DNA of 9,768 nucleotides from Eggerthellaceae bacterium (GTDB lineage Bacteria > Actinomycetota > Coriobacteriia > Coriobacteriales > Eggerthellaceae): positions 1-9,768 of the forward strand of contig CAAEEV010000174.1 of assembly GCA_900754955.1 (NCBI GenBank), read 5' to 3'. A program made the position numbers and the translations under genes. Below, piece after piece: positions 1-5,806 of the stretch (within the stretch, counting starts at the first letter, position 1; every line of letters starts with the position of its first letter). The notes beneath the pieces were generated by a model. That model was given only the letters and a program-made list of their open reading frames with translations. It did not search any database and was not told where the DNA came from.

Positions 1-1007
1 TCGCCATGCTGTGGTTCCCCCGCGGGCAGAACGGCACGGCTATGGGCATCGCCGGCATCGCGATGGGCTTCGCGCCCAACATCGGCCCTACCATCGGCGG
101 TGCGCTGGTCGACTCGTGGGGCTGGCGCAGCTTCTTCGTTCTGCTCATGGGGGTCCTGGCGGTTCTGTTCGTGCTCTCGCTGCTGCTCGTTGAGCGCGAG
201 AACAGATCCGATCGCCCCGCCGTGTTGGACGTTCTGTCGTTCGTGCTGTCTACCTGCGGATTCGGTGGCCTGCTGCTCGGGTTCTCCAACGCTTCCAGCG
301 TCGGGTTCGCCGATCCGATCGTGTGGGTCGCGCTTGCGGTCGGCGTCATCTGCCTTGTTCTGTTCGTGCGGCGCCAGAAGCGCATCGAGCACCCGCTCAT
401 CAGCATGGACATCTTCACCTCGCGCCGTTACTGCGCGAGCTTCATCGCGCAGAACCTCCTGTTCGCGTCGTTCATGGGCATTACGCTCATCGTGCCGCTG
501 TACGTGCAGGGGCTCTGCGGGGGCACGGCGCTTGAGGCGGGCGTGGTGTTCATCCCCGCTACCATCCTGGCGATCGTGTTCAACCCGCTTGCCGGCATCC
601 TGGCCGATCGCATCGGGCCGCGCCGCGTGACGGTGGCGGCGGGCGTGCTGCTGTCGGTCGGCGCCGTGTCGATGGCGTTTATCGACGAGAGTACGCCGCT
701 GTGGCTCGTGGCGCTCATGCAGACGATCCGCGGCATCGGCGTGAGCTCGCTCATCGGCCCGCTCAATTCGTGGGGTCTCTCCGAGCTGCAGCCGCGCATC
801 ATCATGGACGGCAGCGCGTTCTTCGCGTGTGTACGTCAGGCGTGCGCATCGTTCGGCACGGCACTCATGGTGCTCGTGATCACGATGGTCGCGGGCGCGG
901 CGGCAGCGGGCGGCGTCGATGCGGCGCTCGGCTATCAGCTGGCGTTCGGGTTGTCGGCGCTGCTGTCGATCGGCGTGTTCGCGATGGCTGTGGCGAAGGT
1001 GCGCTAA
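1..1007 (+). CDS. MFS multidrug/H+ antiporter, DHA2 (EmrB/QacA) type, 5'-truncated by the window edge
   Basis: An inner-membrane drug or metabolite exporter driven by the proton gradient. The reading frame is open from base 3 (an Ala codon precedes the first Met), so the true start lies outside the window and roughly the first 130-150 residues are missing relative to the usual 450-500. The visible part opens with the antiporter 'motif C' of TM5 (GFAPNIGPTIGG, visible residues about 21-32), the hallmark of DHA exporters. TM6 and several more hydrophobic segments follow. Mid-protein, LYVQGLCGGTALEAGVVFIPATI and then GILADRIGPRR match the conserved DHA2 second-half loop. It ends FAMAVAKVR with TAA at 1005-1007. 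Substrate cannot be read from sequence. The next gene is convergent, so this is the last gene of its transcript. Family assignment is firm; physiological role is unknown. Confidence 0.9.
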   Translation, partial: AMLWFPRGQNGTAMGIAGIAMGFAPNIGPTIGGALVDSWGWRSFFVLLMGVLAVLFVLSLLLVERENRSDRPAVLDVLSFVLSTCGFGGLLLGFSNASSVGFADPIVWVALAVGVICLVLFVRRQKRIEHPLISMDIFTSRRYCASFIAQNLLFASFMGITLIVPLYVQGLCGGTALEAGVVFIPATILAIVFNPLAGILADRIGPRRVTVAAGVLLSVGAVSMAFIDESTPLWLVALMQTIRGIGVSSLIGPLNSWGLSELQPRIIMDGSAFFACVRQACASFGTALMVLVITMVAGAAAAGGVDAALGYQLAFGLSALLSIGVFAMAVAKVR

Positions 1008-1083
1008 AGGCGCGCCCTGTCGCGCGTTCGGCTCGCGCACACGGCAGTTTCTACGCGCGTTCGGCTCGCGCACCCAGCGGCCT
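1008..1083. terminator. Convergent intergenic spacer with two repeat hairpins, possible bidirectional terminator
   Basis: This 76-base gap separates the MFS stop from the convergent deacetylase stop. It holds two identical hairpin-forming repeats: stem GCGCG 1022-1026 with CGCGC 1034-1038, and the same 33 bases on at 1055-1059 with 1067-1071, each with loop TTCGGCT. A GGCGCGCC palindrome lies at 1009-1016. There is no T-tract on either strand, so this is not a classical intrinsic terminator. Placement between two converging genes makes a terminator role reasonable but unproven. Confidence 0.35.
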
Positions 1084-1086
1084 CTA
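1021..1086. repeat. Two-copy 33-base direct repeat
   Basis: The 20-mer CGCGCGTTCGGCTCGCGCAC occurs identically at 1021-1040 and 1054-1073. The 13-base tails (1041-1053 and 1074-1086) are only partly alike but both end in TCTA, giving a 33-base period. The second unit runs into the stop codon of the minus-strand deacetylase (1084-1086). The core TTCGGCTCGCGC resembles the degenerate units at 5592-5704, suggesting a family of intergenic repeats. Confidence 0.8.
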
Positions 1087-2028
1087 CACGCGCTGCGTCC
1101 CTTCCAGCTCGTCGGCGAGCCTGACGAGGGCGCGCGCCTCCTCGTCGCGCTCGGGAGACGAGCATGCGTGCGTGAACGGCTCGTTGCCGGGATCGAGGCA
1201 GTCTTCGGGACGGACGCTTACGGGGTGGAAGAGCATCTCGACGGAATGCGCGTGTTCGTCTGGCGCCTGCGTATCGCTGGTGGAGCAGGTCTGCGCACGC
1301 CGCGCCCCCTCTGCCTCGAAAGCGCTCAGAAGGCGCACATCGGCTAGGCCCATCGCCCCCGAAAGCGCAACGCCGCAGAACAGCGGCGTGTCGCAGTGCG
1401 CGGGTACGTGCGCACGATCGCGTCGGCACAGTGCGTCGAGCAGGAGCACTTTGACGAGGTTGGCGGGCGAGACGCGGCGCAGCGTGCCGCAGGCGCGATG
1501 GGGGCCGAGCGGCTCGGCGGGCAGGCGCAGCCTCGCGATCGTGCAGCCGCTCTTCTGCGCGGCGGCGAGCAGCGCGTCGAACACGAGGGGAATGGCGTGG
1601 ACGTGCTGGTGGCTGTCGATGCGCAGGTGGTGGCGCTCGCCGGGAAACGCCGCGAGGAAACGTTCGATCTGCTCCGAGCATTCGCGTTCCACCTGTGCTC
1701 GCAGCGCGGATCTGCGCGGTCCGGCCGACAGGAGCAGAATCTGTGCGAAGTCACACGAGAAGGTGCCGCGCTCGTTGACGAGCAGCGGCACGTCAGAGGG
1801 GCGCGAGGTGGGCCGCCCCTCCACAAGGTTGAGGTGCAGCGCCAGCGCCAGGCGGCCGTTCTCGACAAAAGGGCGGGCGAGCTCGGCGACCTCGCCGAAG
1901 ACGGGACTGTTGGCGAATATGCTCACGCTGTTGAGCGCCCCGTGCCCGCCGCAGGCGTCCGAGAGCGCAAGAATGCGCTGCGCCTGATCGACGGTGATGC
2001 CGAAATCGTCTGCATGAACGATCGCCAA
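1084..2028 (-). CDS. ChbG/YdjC-family carbohydrate deacetylase
   Basis: Predicted cytosolic metal-dependent deacetylase that removes acetyl groups from N-acetylated sugars. Characterised relatives are ChbG, acting on chitooligosaccharides, and HpnK of hopanoid side-chain synthesis. With the chosen start it is 314 residues. The family's three metal/catalytic blocks are present in order: HADDFG at 5-10, HLNLVEG at 65-71, and IDSHQHVH at 137-144. A late HP motif (MLFHPVS) is also present. I chose a TTG start (2028-2026) because it places LAIVHADDFG at the N-terminus as in the family, with a G-rich Shine-Dalgarno (cccccc on + at 2034-2039) 5 nt away. The in-frame ATG at 2154 would add about 42 low-quality residues (MRARLSPLHTP...) unlike the family. 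The gene is divergent from the GT2-GT-C pair and convergent with the MFS gene. The substrate is not determinable. The C-terminal 60 residues are more polar and less conserved-looking. Confidence 0.88.
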   Translation of the reverse strand: MAIVHADDFGITVDQAQRILALSDACGGHGALNSVSIFANSPVFGEVAELARPFVENGRLALALHLNLVEGRPTSRPSDVPLLVNERGTFSCDFAQILLLSAGPRRSALRAQVERECSEQIERFLAAFPGERHHLRIDSHQHVHAIPLVFDALLAAAQKSGCTIARLRLPAEPLGPHRACGTLRRVSPANLVKVLLLDALCRRDRAHVPAHCDTPLFCGVALSGAMGLADVRLLSAFEAEGARRAQTCSTSDTQAPDEHAHSVEMLFHPVSVRPEDCLDPGNEPFTHACSSPERDEEARALVRLADELEGTQRV

Positions 2029-2311
2029 GGGATCCCCCCGCCTTTCGCCGTGTTTGAAGCGCGACCGTTCTGCGCCGCGCGCATGTTCTCGTCTGTCTTC
2101 ACGGTAGCGCAGCGGCACGGCGGGAGTGTGCAGCGGCGACAGACGGGCTCGCATGCTTCACAACGACTTCACGGGGCGATCACATATCGCCGCTTTGGCT
2201 ACACCAGCGGGAGTATTTTTTCGGCGGGACTGTGGGGGTGGGTCGATGCCTCGTCCTTCTCGGCGGATGCGTGCTAGGCTGGGCGCGTCGTGCAAGCAGA
2301 AGGAGCACAGG
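2029..2311. promoter_or_regulatory. Divergent intergenic region between deacetylase and GT2 genes
   Basis: These 283 bases must hold the outward promoters of both genes. I see no strong sigma70 pair on either strand. The best + strand candidate is TAGGCT (2275-2280) preceded by TG at 2272-2273, a possible extended -10 without a good -35 and only about 30 bases from the GT2 start. A perfect inverted repeat sits at 2175-2191. Near-identical 12-mers GGCGGGAGTGTG (2119-2130) and GGCGGGACTGTG (2223-2234) also occur, with a weaker relative at 2206-2217. Open frames through this stretch (Met codons at 2126 on + and 2154 on -) look like upstream extensions, not genes. Confidence 0.45.
2175..2191. promoter_or_regulatory. 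17-base perfect inverted repeat, candidate operator
   Basis: GGCGAT (2175-2180), spacer CACAT, ATCGCC (2186-2191): a perfect 6-base dyad in the divergent spacer. It is about 120 bases before the GT2 start and about 147 before the deacetylase start. Size and position suit a dimeric repressor or activator site serving both directions, but no regulator gene is adjacent and no second copy was noticed. Confidence 0.35.
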
Positions 2312-2314
2312 GTG
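2300..2314 (+). promoter_or_regulatory. Ribosome binding site fixing the GT2 GTG start
   Basis: AAGGAG at 2300-2305 lies 6 nt before GTG 2312-2314. This places the start directly before the family N-terminus DFSLIIPCYNE and rules out the in-frame upstream ATG at 2126. Confidence 0.8.
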
Positions 2315-3631
2315 GACTTCTCGTTAATCATACCGTGCTACAACGAGGCCGAGAACGTGCGGGCTTTTCTCTCCGCCGCGCTGTCGTGCTTCGGGCTGGA
2401 GGACCTGTCGTGCGAGCTCATCTTCGTGGACGACGGCAGCACGGACGGGACGTCGCAGGCGATTCACGAGGCGATCGGCTCATGGCGAAAGAGCGGGTTC
2501 GGCGACAGCGCGCTGGGTTCGCCTTCGTGTTGCGCTGGGCCTGCGCATCTGGGTGGCGAGACGATGACGAGCAGCGCTGCGCGGGCGCGCATCTCGTTTC
2601 GCGTGGTCGAGTTCGCGCGCAACTTCGGCAAAGAGGCGGCGATGTTCGCTGGGCTCGAGCAGTCGAGCGGCGACTACGTCGGTTTCATCGACGCCGACCT
2701 TCAGCAAGACCCCACGGTGTCGCTCAAGATGCTGCGCATTCTCCAAGCTCAGCCTGACTACGACTGCGTCGCCGCCGTGCAGGAGCAGCGCCGCGAAAGT
2801 CTTCCGATGCGCGCCTGCAAGCACGTGTTCTACCGTGCGTTCAACCGCATGTGCAACCTCGACGTCGTCGAGGGGGCGAGTGACTTCCGCGTGTTCTCGC
2901 GTCCCGTTGCCGAAGCGCTGCTGTCGATGCGCGAGCAGTTCCGTTTCTCGAAGGGGCTGTTCTCGTGGATCGGGTTCAAAACGAAGGTGATCACCTACCA
3001 GGTTCACGACCGCTACAAGGGGCAGAGCAAGTGGACGCTGCGCAGCCTCGCGTCTTATGCGTGGAACGGCGTCGTGGCGTTTTCGACGTGGCCGCTGCGC
3101 GCGGTCATGGTGCTCGGCGTGCTGCTCGCCCTCGTGACGTTTGGCCTGTTCGCGTTCGACATCGCGTGCAAACTGCTCTTCAACGACGATCTGCCCGCCA
3201 ATCAGGTGCTGCTTTACGTGGTCCTGTTGCTCGGCGGCATCCAGATGTTCGTCCTCGGGGTGTTCGGCGAGTATTTGGCGCGCGCCTATATCGAGTCGAA
3301 GCACCGTCCGCTCTACGTCGCGCGCCGCATGTATGCGTACGAGGCTGCGCCGTGCGCCGAAGACGCTGCGGCCGCATGCGGTGAGCAGGCGCGCGCGACG
3401 GTTCCCCTGAACTGCTGCGGCGATTCGTGGGAGCTGAATGCGGAAGAGGAGCCGGCCGCGGCGTGCGCTTCGGTTCTGCTTGCTTCCCCGACCTCGCCGG
3501 CTGCGCCTTGGGGTGCGGACGCATACGGTGCGCAGAACACCTCTGCCGGCAGGAAGGTGCTGGAGCGGACGTTCGGGTTTTCCGCGCCCGACGGAGCGCG
3601 TTGCCTAGCGCATGAGGCGGGCGTGCGGTGA
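2312..3631 (+). CDS. GT2 glycosyltransferase, polyprenyl-phosphate sugar synthase type (DPM1/GtrB/ArnC-like)
   Basis: Likely transfers a sugar from a nucleotide donor to a polyprenyl phosphate on the cytoplasmic membrane face. The protein has 439 residues from GTG 2312. The GT-A domain shows the N-terminal strand LIIPCYNEAENV (5-16), DDGSTDG (40-46), the ARNFGKEAA motif (102-110) and the metal/acceptor motif DADLQQDP (127-134). The arginine-containing SDFRVFSR and RFSKGLFSW segments typical of this subfamily follow. Two membrane helices lie at about 264-286 and 299-321, then EYLARAYIESKHRPLY, as in GtrB/ArnC. Two oddities stand out: a polar insert at about 56-93 between DDGSTDG and the ARNFGKE strand, and a tail of about 95 residues (345-439) rich in Ala and Cys that ordinary family members of roughly 310-340 residues lack. 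Rare TTA and ATA codons occur near the start (TCG TTA ATC ATA). The stop overlaps the next start as GTGA, implying translational coupling. Sugar and acceptor are unknown. Confidence 0.9.
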   Translation: MDFSLIIPCYNEAENVRAFLSAALSCFGLEDLSCELIFVDDGSTDGTSQAIHEAIGSWRKSGFGDSALGSPSCCAGPAHLGGETMTSSAARARISFRVVEFARNFGKEAAMFAGLEQSSGDYVGFIDADLQQDPTVSLKMLRILQAQPDYDCVAAVQEQRRESLPMRACKHVFYRAFNRMCNLDVVEGASDFRVFSRPVAEALLSMREQFRFSKGLFSWIGFKTKVITYQVHDRYKGQSKWTLRSLASYAWNGVVAFSTWPLRAVMVLGVLLALVTFGLFAFDIACKLLFNDDLPANQVLLYVVLLLGGIQMFVLGVFGEYLARAYIESKHRPLYVARRMYAYEAAPCAEDAAAACGEQARATVPLNCCGDSWELNAEEEPAAACASVLLASPTSPAAPWGADAYGAQNTSAGRKVLERTFGFSAPDGARCLAHEAGVR

Positions 3632-5535
3632 GGAGGCTGACGGCAGCCCTGTCCTCGTCGCCGTTTCACGTTGCGTTGCTGGCGGTGGGGGCTGCGTTTC
3701 TCCTGACGGACGCGTTCCACGGCAACGTGTGGTTCGACGAGAGCTACTCGATCGGCATCGCGCGTCATTCGTTCGTCGACATTTGGAACATCGGGGCGAA
3801 CGACGTGCACCCCGTGCTGTTCTACTGGTGTCTGCATGTGATCTATCTGCTGCTGGGCGATAACCTGGTGGCGTACCGCCTGTTCACGGTGGCGGGCGCG
3901 GTGGCGCTGGCAGCGTTGGGCCTCACGCACCTGCGACGCGACTTCGGTTGGCGATGCGGGCTTGCGTTTACGTTTTTGGCCCTGTTCACGCCGTACATCA
4001 GCATCATGGCGGTTGAGGTGCGCATGTACTCGTGGGCGACGTTCGCCGTGATGCTCTGCGCCGTGTACGCGTGGCGCATCTTCGATGCGGTGCGCACGGT
4101 AAGGGCGGGTGCGAAGCAGGCTGAGGGGGAGCTGTGGACGCGCGCTTGTCTGGCGGGCGCGGAGCCGTGGCTTTCTCGCGTGCAGATCCCGCGGCGGTGG
4201 TGGGCGTTTTTCTTCGTTGCGAGCTTCGCAAGTGCGTGCCTTCATTATTTCGGTGCCATCGCGGCGTTCTCTGTCAATGTGTTGCTGCTGATCGGCCTGC
4301 TGACTCAAGGGCGCGCGTGTCGTCGGCAGGTGCTTGTGCTCCTTGCGGGGGCGGTTTGCCAGGTTCTGCTCTACGTTCCGTGGATCATGGCGCTGCTGCA
4401 GCAGATGTCGGTGGTGTCGAACACGTACTGGGCGAATTTCGTGTTTCCCACGACGCTCATCGAGCTGCTCACGTATCCGGTGATGACGAGCCAGCTGTCG
4501 TTCGCCCTGCGGGGGAGCTACGGCGCATTCGCCCAGGGTGCGGCTGCGGTGTTGGCGGTGGCGCTCGTGATCGCCACGGTTGCCGTGATTGCGTGCGTTG
4601 CGGCGCGTATCGTGAGGGCGGTGTGCGGTGCGGCTGCGGGTCGACGCCTGCAGGCCCTCGGGTCTGTCTTCCGCACGCGGAGCGCGTGTGCGTGCGTGGC
4701 GGGCGCGGCCGTGTACGTGATGGTCGCTGCCATCGGCTTCGCCGCGTCGGTGCTCATGGATTCGCTCATCCTGTACTACCGCTACCTCGTGGTGGCGATC
4801 GGGCCGCTGCTTCTCGCCGTTGCGCTGCTCGTTGCGCATGCCGACCGCCGGATGGTGTCGGGTGCGTTCTGCGCGGTTCTGCTCGGATTGGCGCTGCTCA
4901 ATCAGACCCTGCTCGTTTCGGATGACTATGCGGCTGAAAACAGTGCGCCGCTTGCGTACTTCGAGGATGTGGTTGCGAGGGCGGCGGCGTACAACGAGGA
5001 CGCGTCGTCGCCGGATGGGGAAGCGGGGGATGCGAACGGTTCGGGTCGCGCGGACGGCGCGTCTGCGGAAAGCGCGGGCGGTGTTGGCGCTGGCGGTGAC
5101 GGCGGGGCTGCAGGCGCCGATGGCGTTGGCGCTGGCGCTGGTGCTGGCGGCGAGGCCGCAGGCGACGACGGCGAGGCTGCGGGCGGTGACGAGGCGCCCG
5201 GCGCGCTCGTGCTGTCGTCCGACATCGGCGTGGAGGGCGTGACCGCAGTGCTGTACCCGCAGATAAGCCAGACATACCTCGATTGGCAGCCGGGAAACTG
5301 GGGAGCGGCGTACGAGGCGTATGCGCCTGCGCTCTCGAGCGTGAGGTCGTGGAGCGAGGCGCTGGAGGGCTACCGCGGCTGCTTCGTGGTTCTCGGGCAG
5401 ACGCAGGACGGTTCGGTTCCGCGCGATCTGTCCGACATCGAGAGCGGTTTCGGCGCTCGGGTGGTCGAGCAGCAGACGTTCTACCGCCCCTACGAGCGCA
5501 CCTGGTTTACGGTGGCGCTCATGTGCAAGAACTAG
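3628..5535 (+). CDS. Polytopic GT-C glycosyltransferase (GT39/ArnT/RgtA-D-like)
   Basis: A 635-residue integral membrane protein, predicted to transfer a sugar from a lipid-phosphate donor on the outer face of the membrane. The first hydrophobic segment (about 12-30) leads into an external loop with the GT-C acidic signature WFDESYS (D37, E38) and a second conserved site DVHPVLFYW (D59, H61, P62). EVRMYSW (E130, R132, Y134) matches the E-x-R-x-Y motif common in PMT_2/RgtA-type enzymes. About 10-12 membrane segments follow, the last near LLGLALLNQ, then a soluble C-terminal region of roughly 185 residues. That region contains a Gly/Ala/Asp/Glu low-complexity stretch (458-524) before a folded-looking end that includes LYPQISQTYLDW. 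The start is GTG 3628, overlapping the GT2 stop by 4 nt, with GAGGCGG upstream at 3614-3620. Pairing with a polyprenyl-phosphate-sugar synthase supports a lipid-sugar donor. Acceptor (teichoic acid, glycolipid, protein) is unknown. Confidence 0.82.
   Translation: MRRLTAALSSSPFHVALLAVGAAFLLTDAFHGNVWFDESYSIGIARHSFVDIWNIGANDVHPVLFYWCLHVIYLLLGDNLVAYRLFTVAGAVALAALGLTHLRRDFGWRCGLAFTFLALFTPYISIMAVEVRMYSWATFAVMLCAVYAWRIFDAVRTVRAGAKQAEGELWTRACLAGAEPWLSRVQIPRRWWAFFFVASFASACLHYFGAIAAFSVNVLLLIGLLTQGRACRRQVLVLLAGAVCQVLLYVPWIMALLQQMSVVSNTYWANFVFPTTLIELLTYPVMTSQLSFALRGSYGAFAQGAAAVLAVALVIATVAVIACVAARIVRAVCGAAAGRRLQALGSVFRTRSACACVAGAAVYVMVAAIGFAASVLMDSLILYYRYLVVAIGPLLLAVALLVAHADRRMVSGAFCAVLLGLALLNQTLLVSDDYAAENSAPLAYFEDVVARAAAYNEDASSPDGEAGDANGSGRADGASAESAGGVGAGGDGGAAGADGVGAGAGAGGEAAGDDGEAAGGDEAPGALVLSSDIGVEGVTAVLYPQISQTYLDWQPGNWGAAYEAYAPALSSVRSWSEALEGYRGCFVVLGQTQDGSVPRDLSDIESGFGARVVEQQTFYRPYERTWFTVALMCKN
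4999..5199 (+). repeat. Low-complexity Gly/Ala/Asp/Glu-coding tract inside the GT-C gene
   Basis: Sixty-seven codons (residues 458-524) encode almost only G, A, D, E and S, with two Val, two Pro and a single Arg. The DNA is built of GGCGCTGGC/GGCGATGGC-like 9-mers, for example GTTGGCGCTGGCG twice near 5083 and 5125. The reading frame is preserved on both sides. The tract is likely a flexible acidic extracytoplasmic linker that can change length by slippage. Confidence 0.75.
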
Positions 5536-5591
5536 GCGGCGGGCGTGCCGCTGCAAGCGGCGCGAGATGGAGCGGCGCGCGTTGTGTCGGC

Positions 5592-5704
5592 TTTGGCTCA
5601 CGCCGCGCTGGGTTTGACGCGTGCCGCGCCGGGCCTAACGTGCGCCGCGCTCAGCCTGGCTTAGGGGGTCACGCCGCGCTGTACCCGGTTTGGGGGCTCG
5701 CGCC
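5592..5704. repeat. Five degenerate tandem units of a TTTGGCTCACGCC-like motif
   Basis: Units end in GCC at 5604, 5625, 5646, 5675 and 5704, so the spacing is 21, 21, 29 and 29 bases. Cores are TTTGGCTCACGCC (5592-5604), TTTGACGCGTGCC (5613-5625), CCTAACGTGCGCC (5634-5646), TTAGGGGGTCACGCC (5661-5675) and TTTGGGGGCTCGCGCC (5689-5704). The first four are followed by GCGC(T/C). A related core, TTCGGCTCGCGC, is duplicated at 1021-1073. Confidence 0.55.
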
Positions 5705-5729
5705 CCGTCGCGCCCTGTTCGGGGGCGCG
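5693..5729 (+). terminator. Pair of GC-rich hairpins after the GT-C gene, possible terminator
   Basis: Hairpin 1 pairs GGGGC (5693-5697) with GCCCC (5702-5706) around a TCGC loop. Hairpin 2 pairs CGCGCCC (5709-5715) with GGGCGCG (5723-5729), 7 perfect pairs with a 7-base loop. No T-run follows immediately, so it is not a canonical intrinsic terminator. It lies about 160-190 bases after the GT-C stop and immediately before the next promoter. Confidence 0.35.
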
Positions 5730-5747
5730 CGGCGGCTGCGCTATAAT
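5718..5747 (+). promoter_or_regulatory. Candidate sigma70-type promoter of the ABC-F operon
   Basis: A perfect TATAAT (5742-5747) lies about 60 bases before the ABC-F ATG. The -35 region, best read as TTCGGG at 5718-5723 with an 18-base spacer, is poor and falls inside hairpin 2. The octamer CGGCTGCG is repeated directly on both sides of the -10 box (5733-5740 and 5748-5755), which could be chance or an operator pair. Transcription would start near 5755, giving a leader of about 50 nt. Confidence 0.6.
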
Positions 5748-5806
5748 CGGCTGCGTTTGTTTGTTTCCGCCGCGCGCAGCGGCTCGGTGATCTGAAGGGC
5801 AGCTTC

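Larger units (their letters stand above)
5536..5806. other. 271-base intergenic spacer with repeats, hairpins and a promoter
   Basis: No credible gene lies here; the frames through it are shadows. From left to right it holds unremarkable GC-rich sequence, five degenerate units of a TTTGGCTCACGCC-like motif (5592-5704), two GC-rich hairpins (5693-5706 and 5709-5729), a consensus -10 box (5742-5747), a T-rich stretch TTTGTTTGTTT (5756-5766), and the Shine-Dalgarno GAAGGG (5794-5799) of the ABC-F gene. Confidence 0.7.

Noticed and set aside
701..1987. Plus-strand open frame crossing the MFS gene end and the deacetylase
   Set aside because: Low-complexity Arg/Ser-rich translation in conflict with two well-supported genes.
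1396..2277. Plus-strand open frame of 293 codons opposite the deacetylase
   Set aside because: Antisense shadow; the minus strand has the full set of ChbG/YdjC motifs.
2126..2311. N-terminal extension of the GT2 protein from an ATG at 2126
   Set aside because: The 62 extra residues are basic and unlike the family, there is no good RBS, and AAGGAG sits correctly before GTG 2312.
2312..2332. TTA codon near the GT2 start as a developmental (bldA-type) switch
   Set aside because: That control is known from Streptomyces; here the rare TTA/ATA codons near the start more likely just reduce mRNA structure.
3612..3863. Small open frame starting at ATG 3612 across the GT2/GT-C junction
   Set aside because: It is out of frame with the GT-C protein, whose GTG start at 3628 overlaps the GT2 stop and begins a signal-like hydrophobic helix.
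4926..5225. Pro/Ala/Ser-rich 99-codon minus-strand frame that looks like a cell-wall linker
   Set aside because: It is simply the antisense of the Gly/Ala-coding low-complexity tract.
3313..5601. Long minus-strand open frame (762 codons) opposite the two glycosyltransferases
   Set aside because: Its translation is Arg/His/Pro-rich with no recognisable motif, and it lies opposite genes with clear family motifs. It is the usual antisense artefact of GC-rich codon use.
5592..5704. Possible CRISPR or coding remnant from the tandem units
   Set aside because: Units are too short and degenerate with no unique spacers, and stop codons interrupt the + strand frame.
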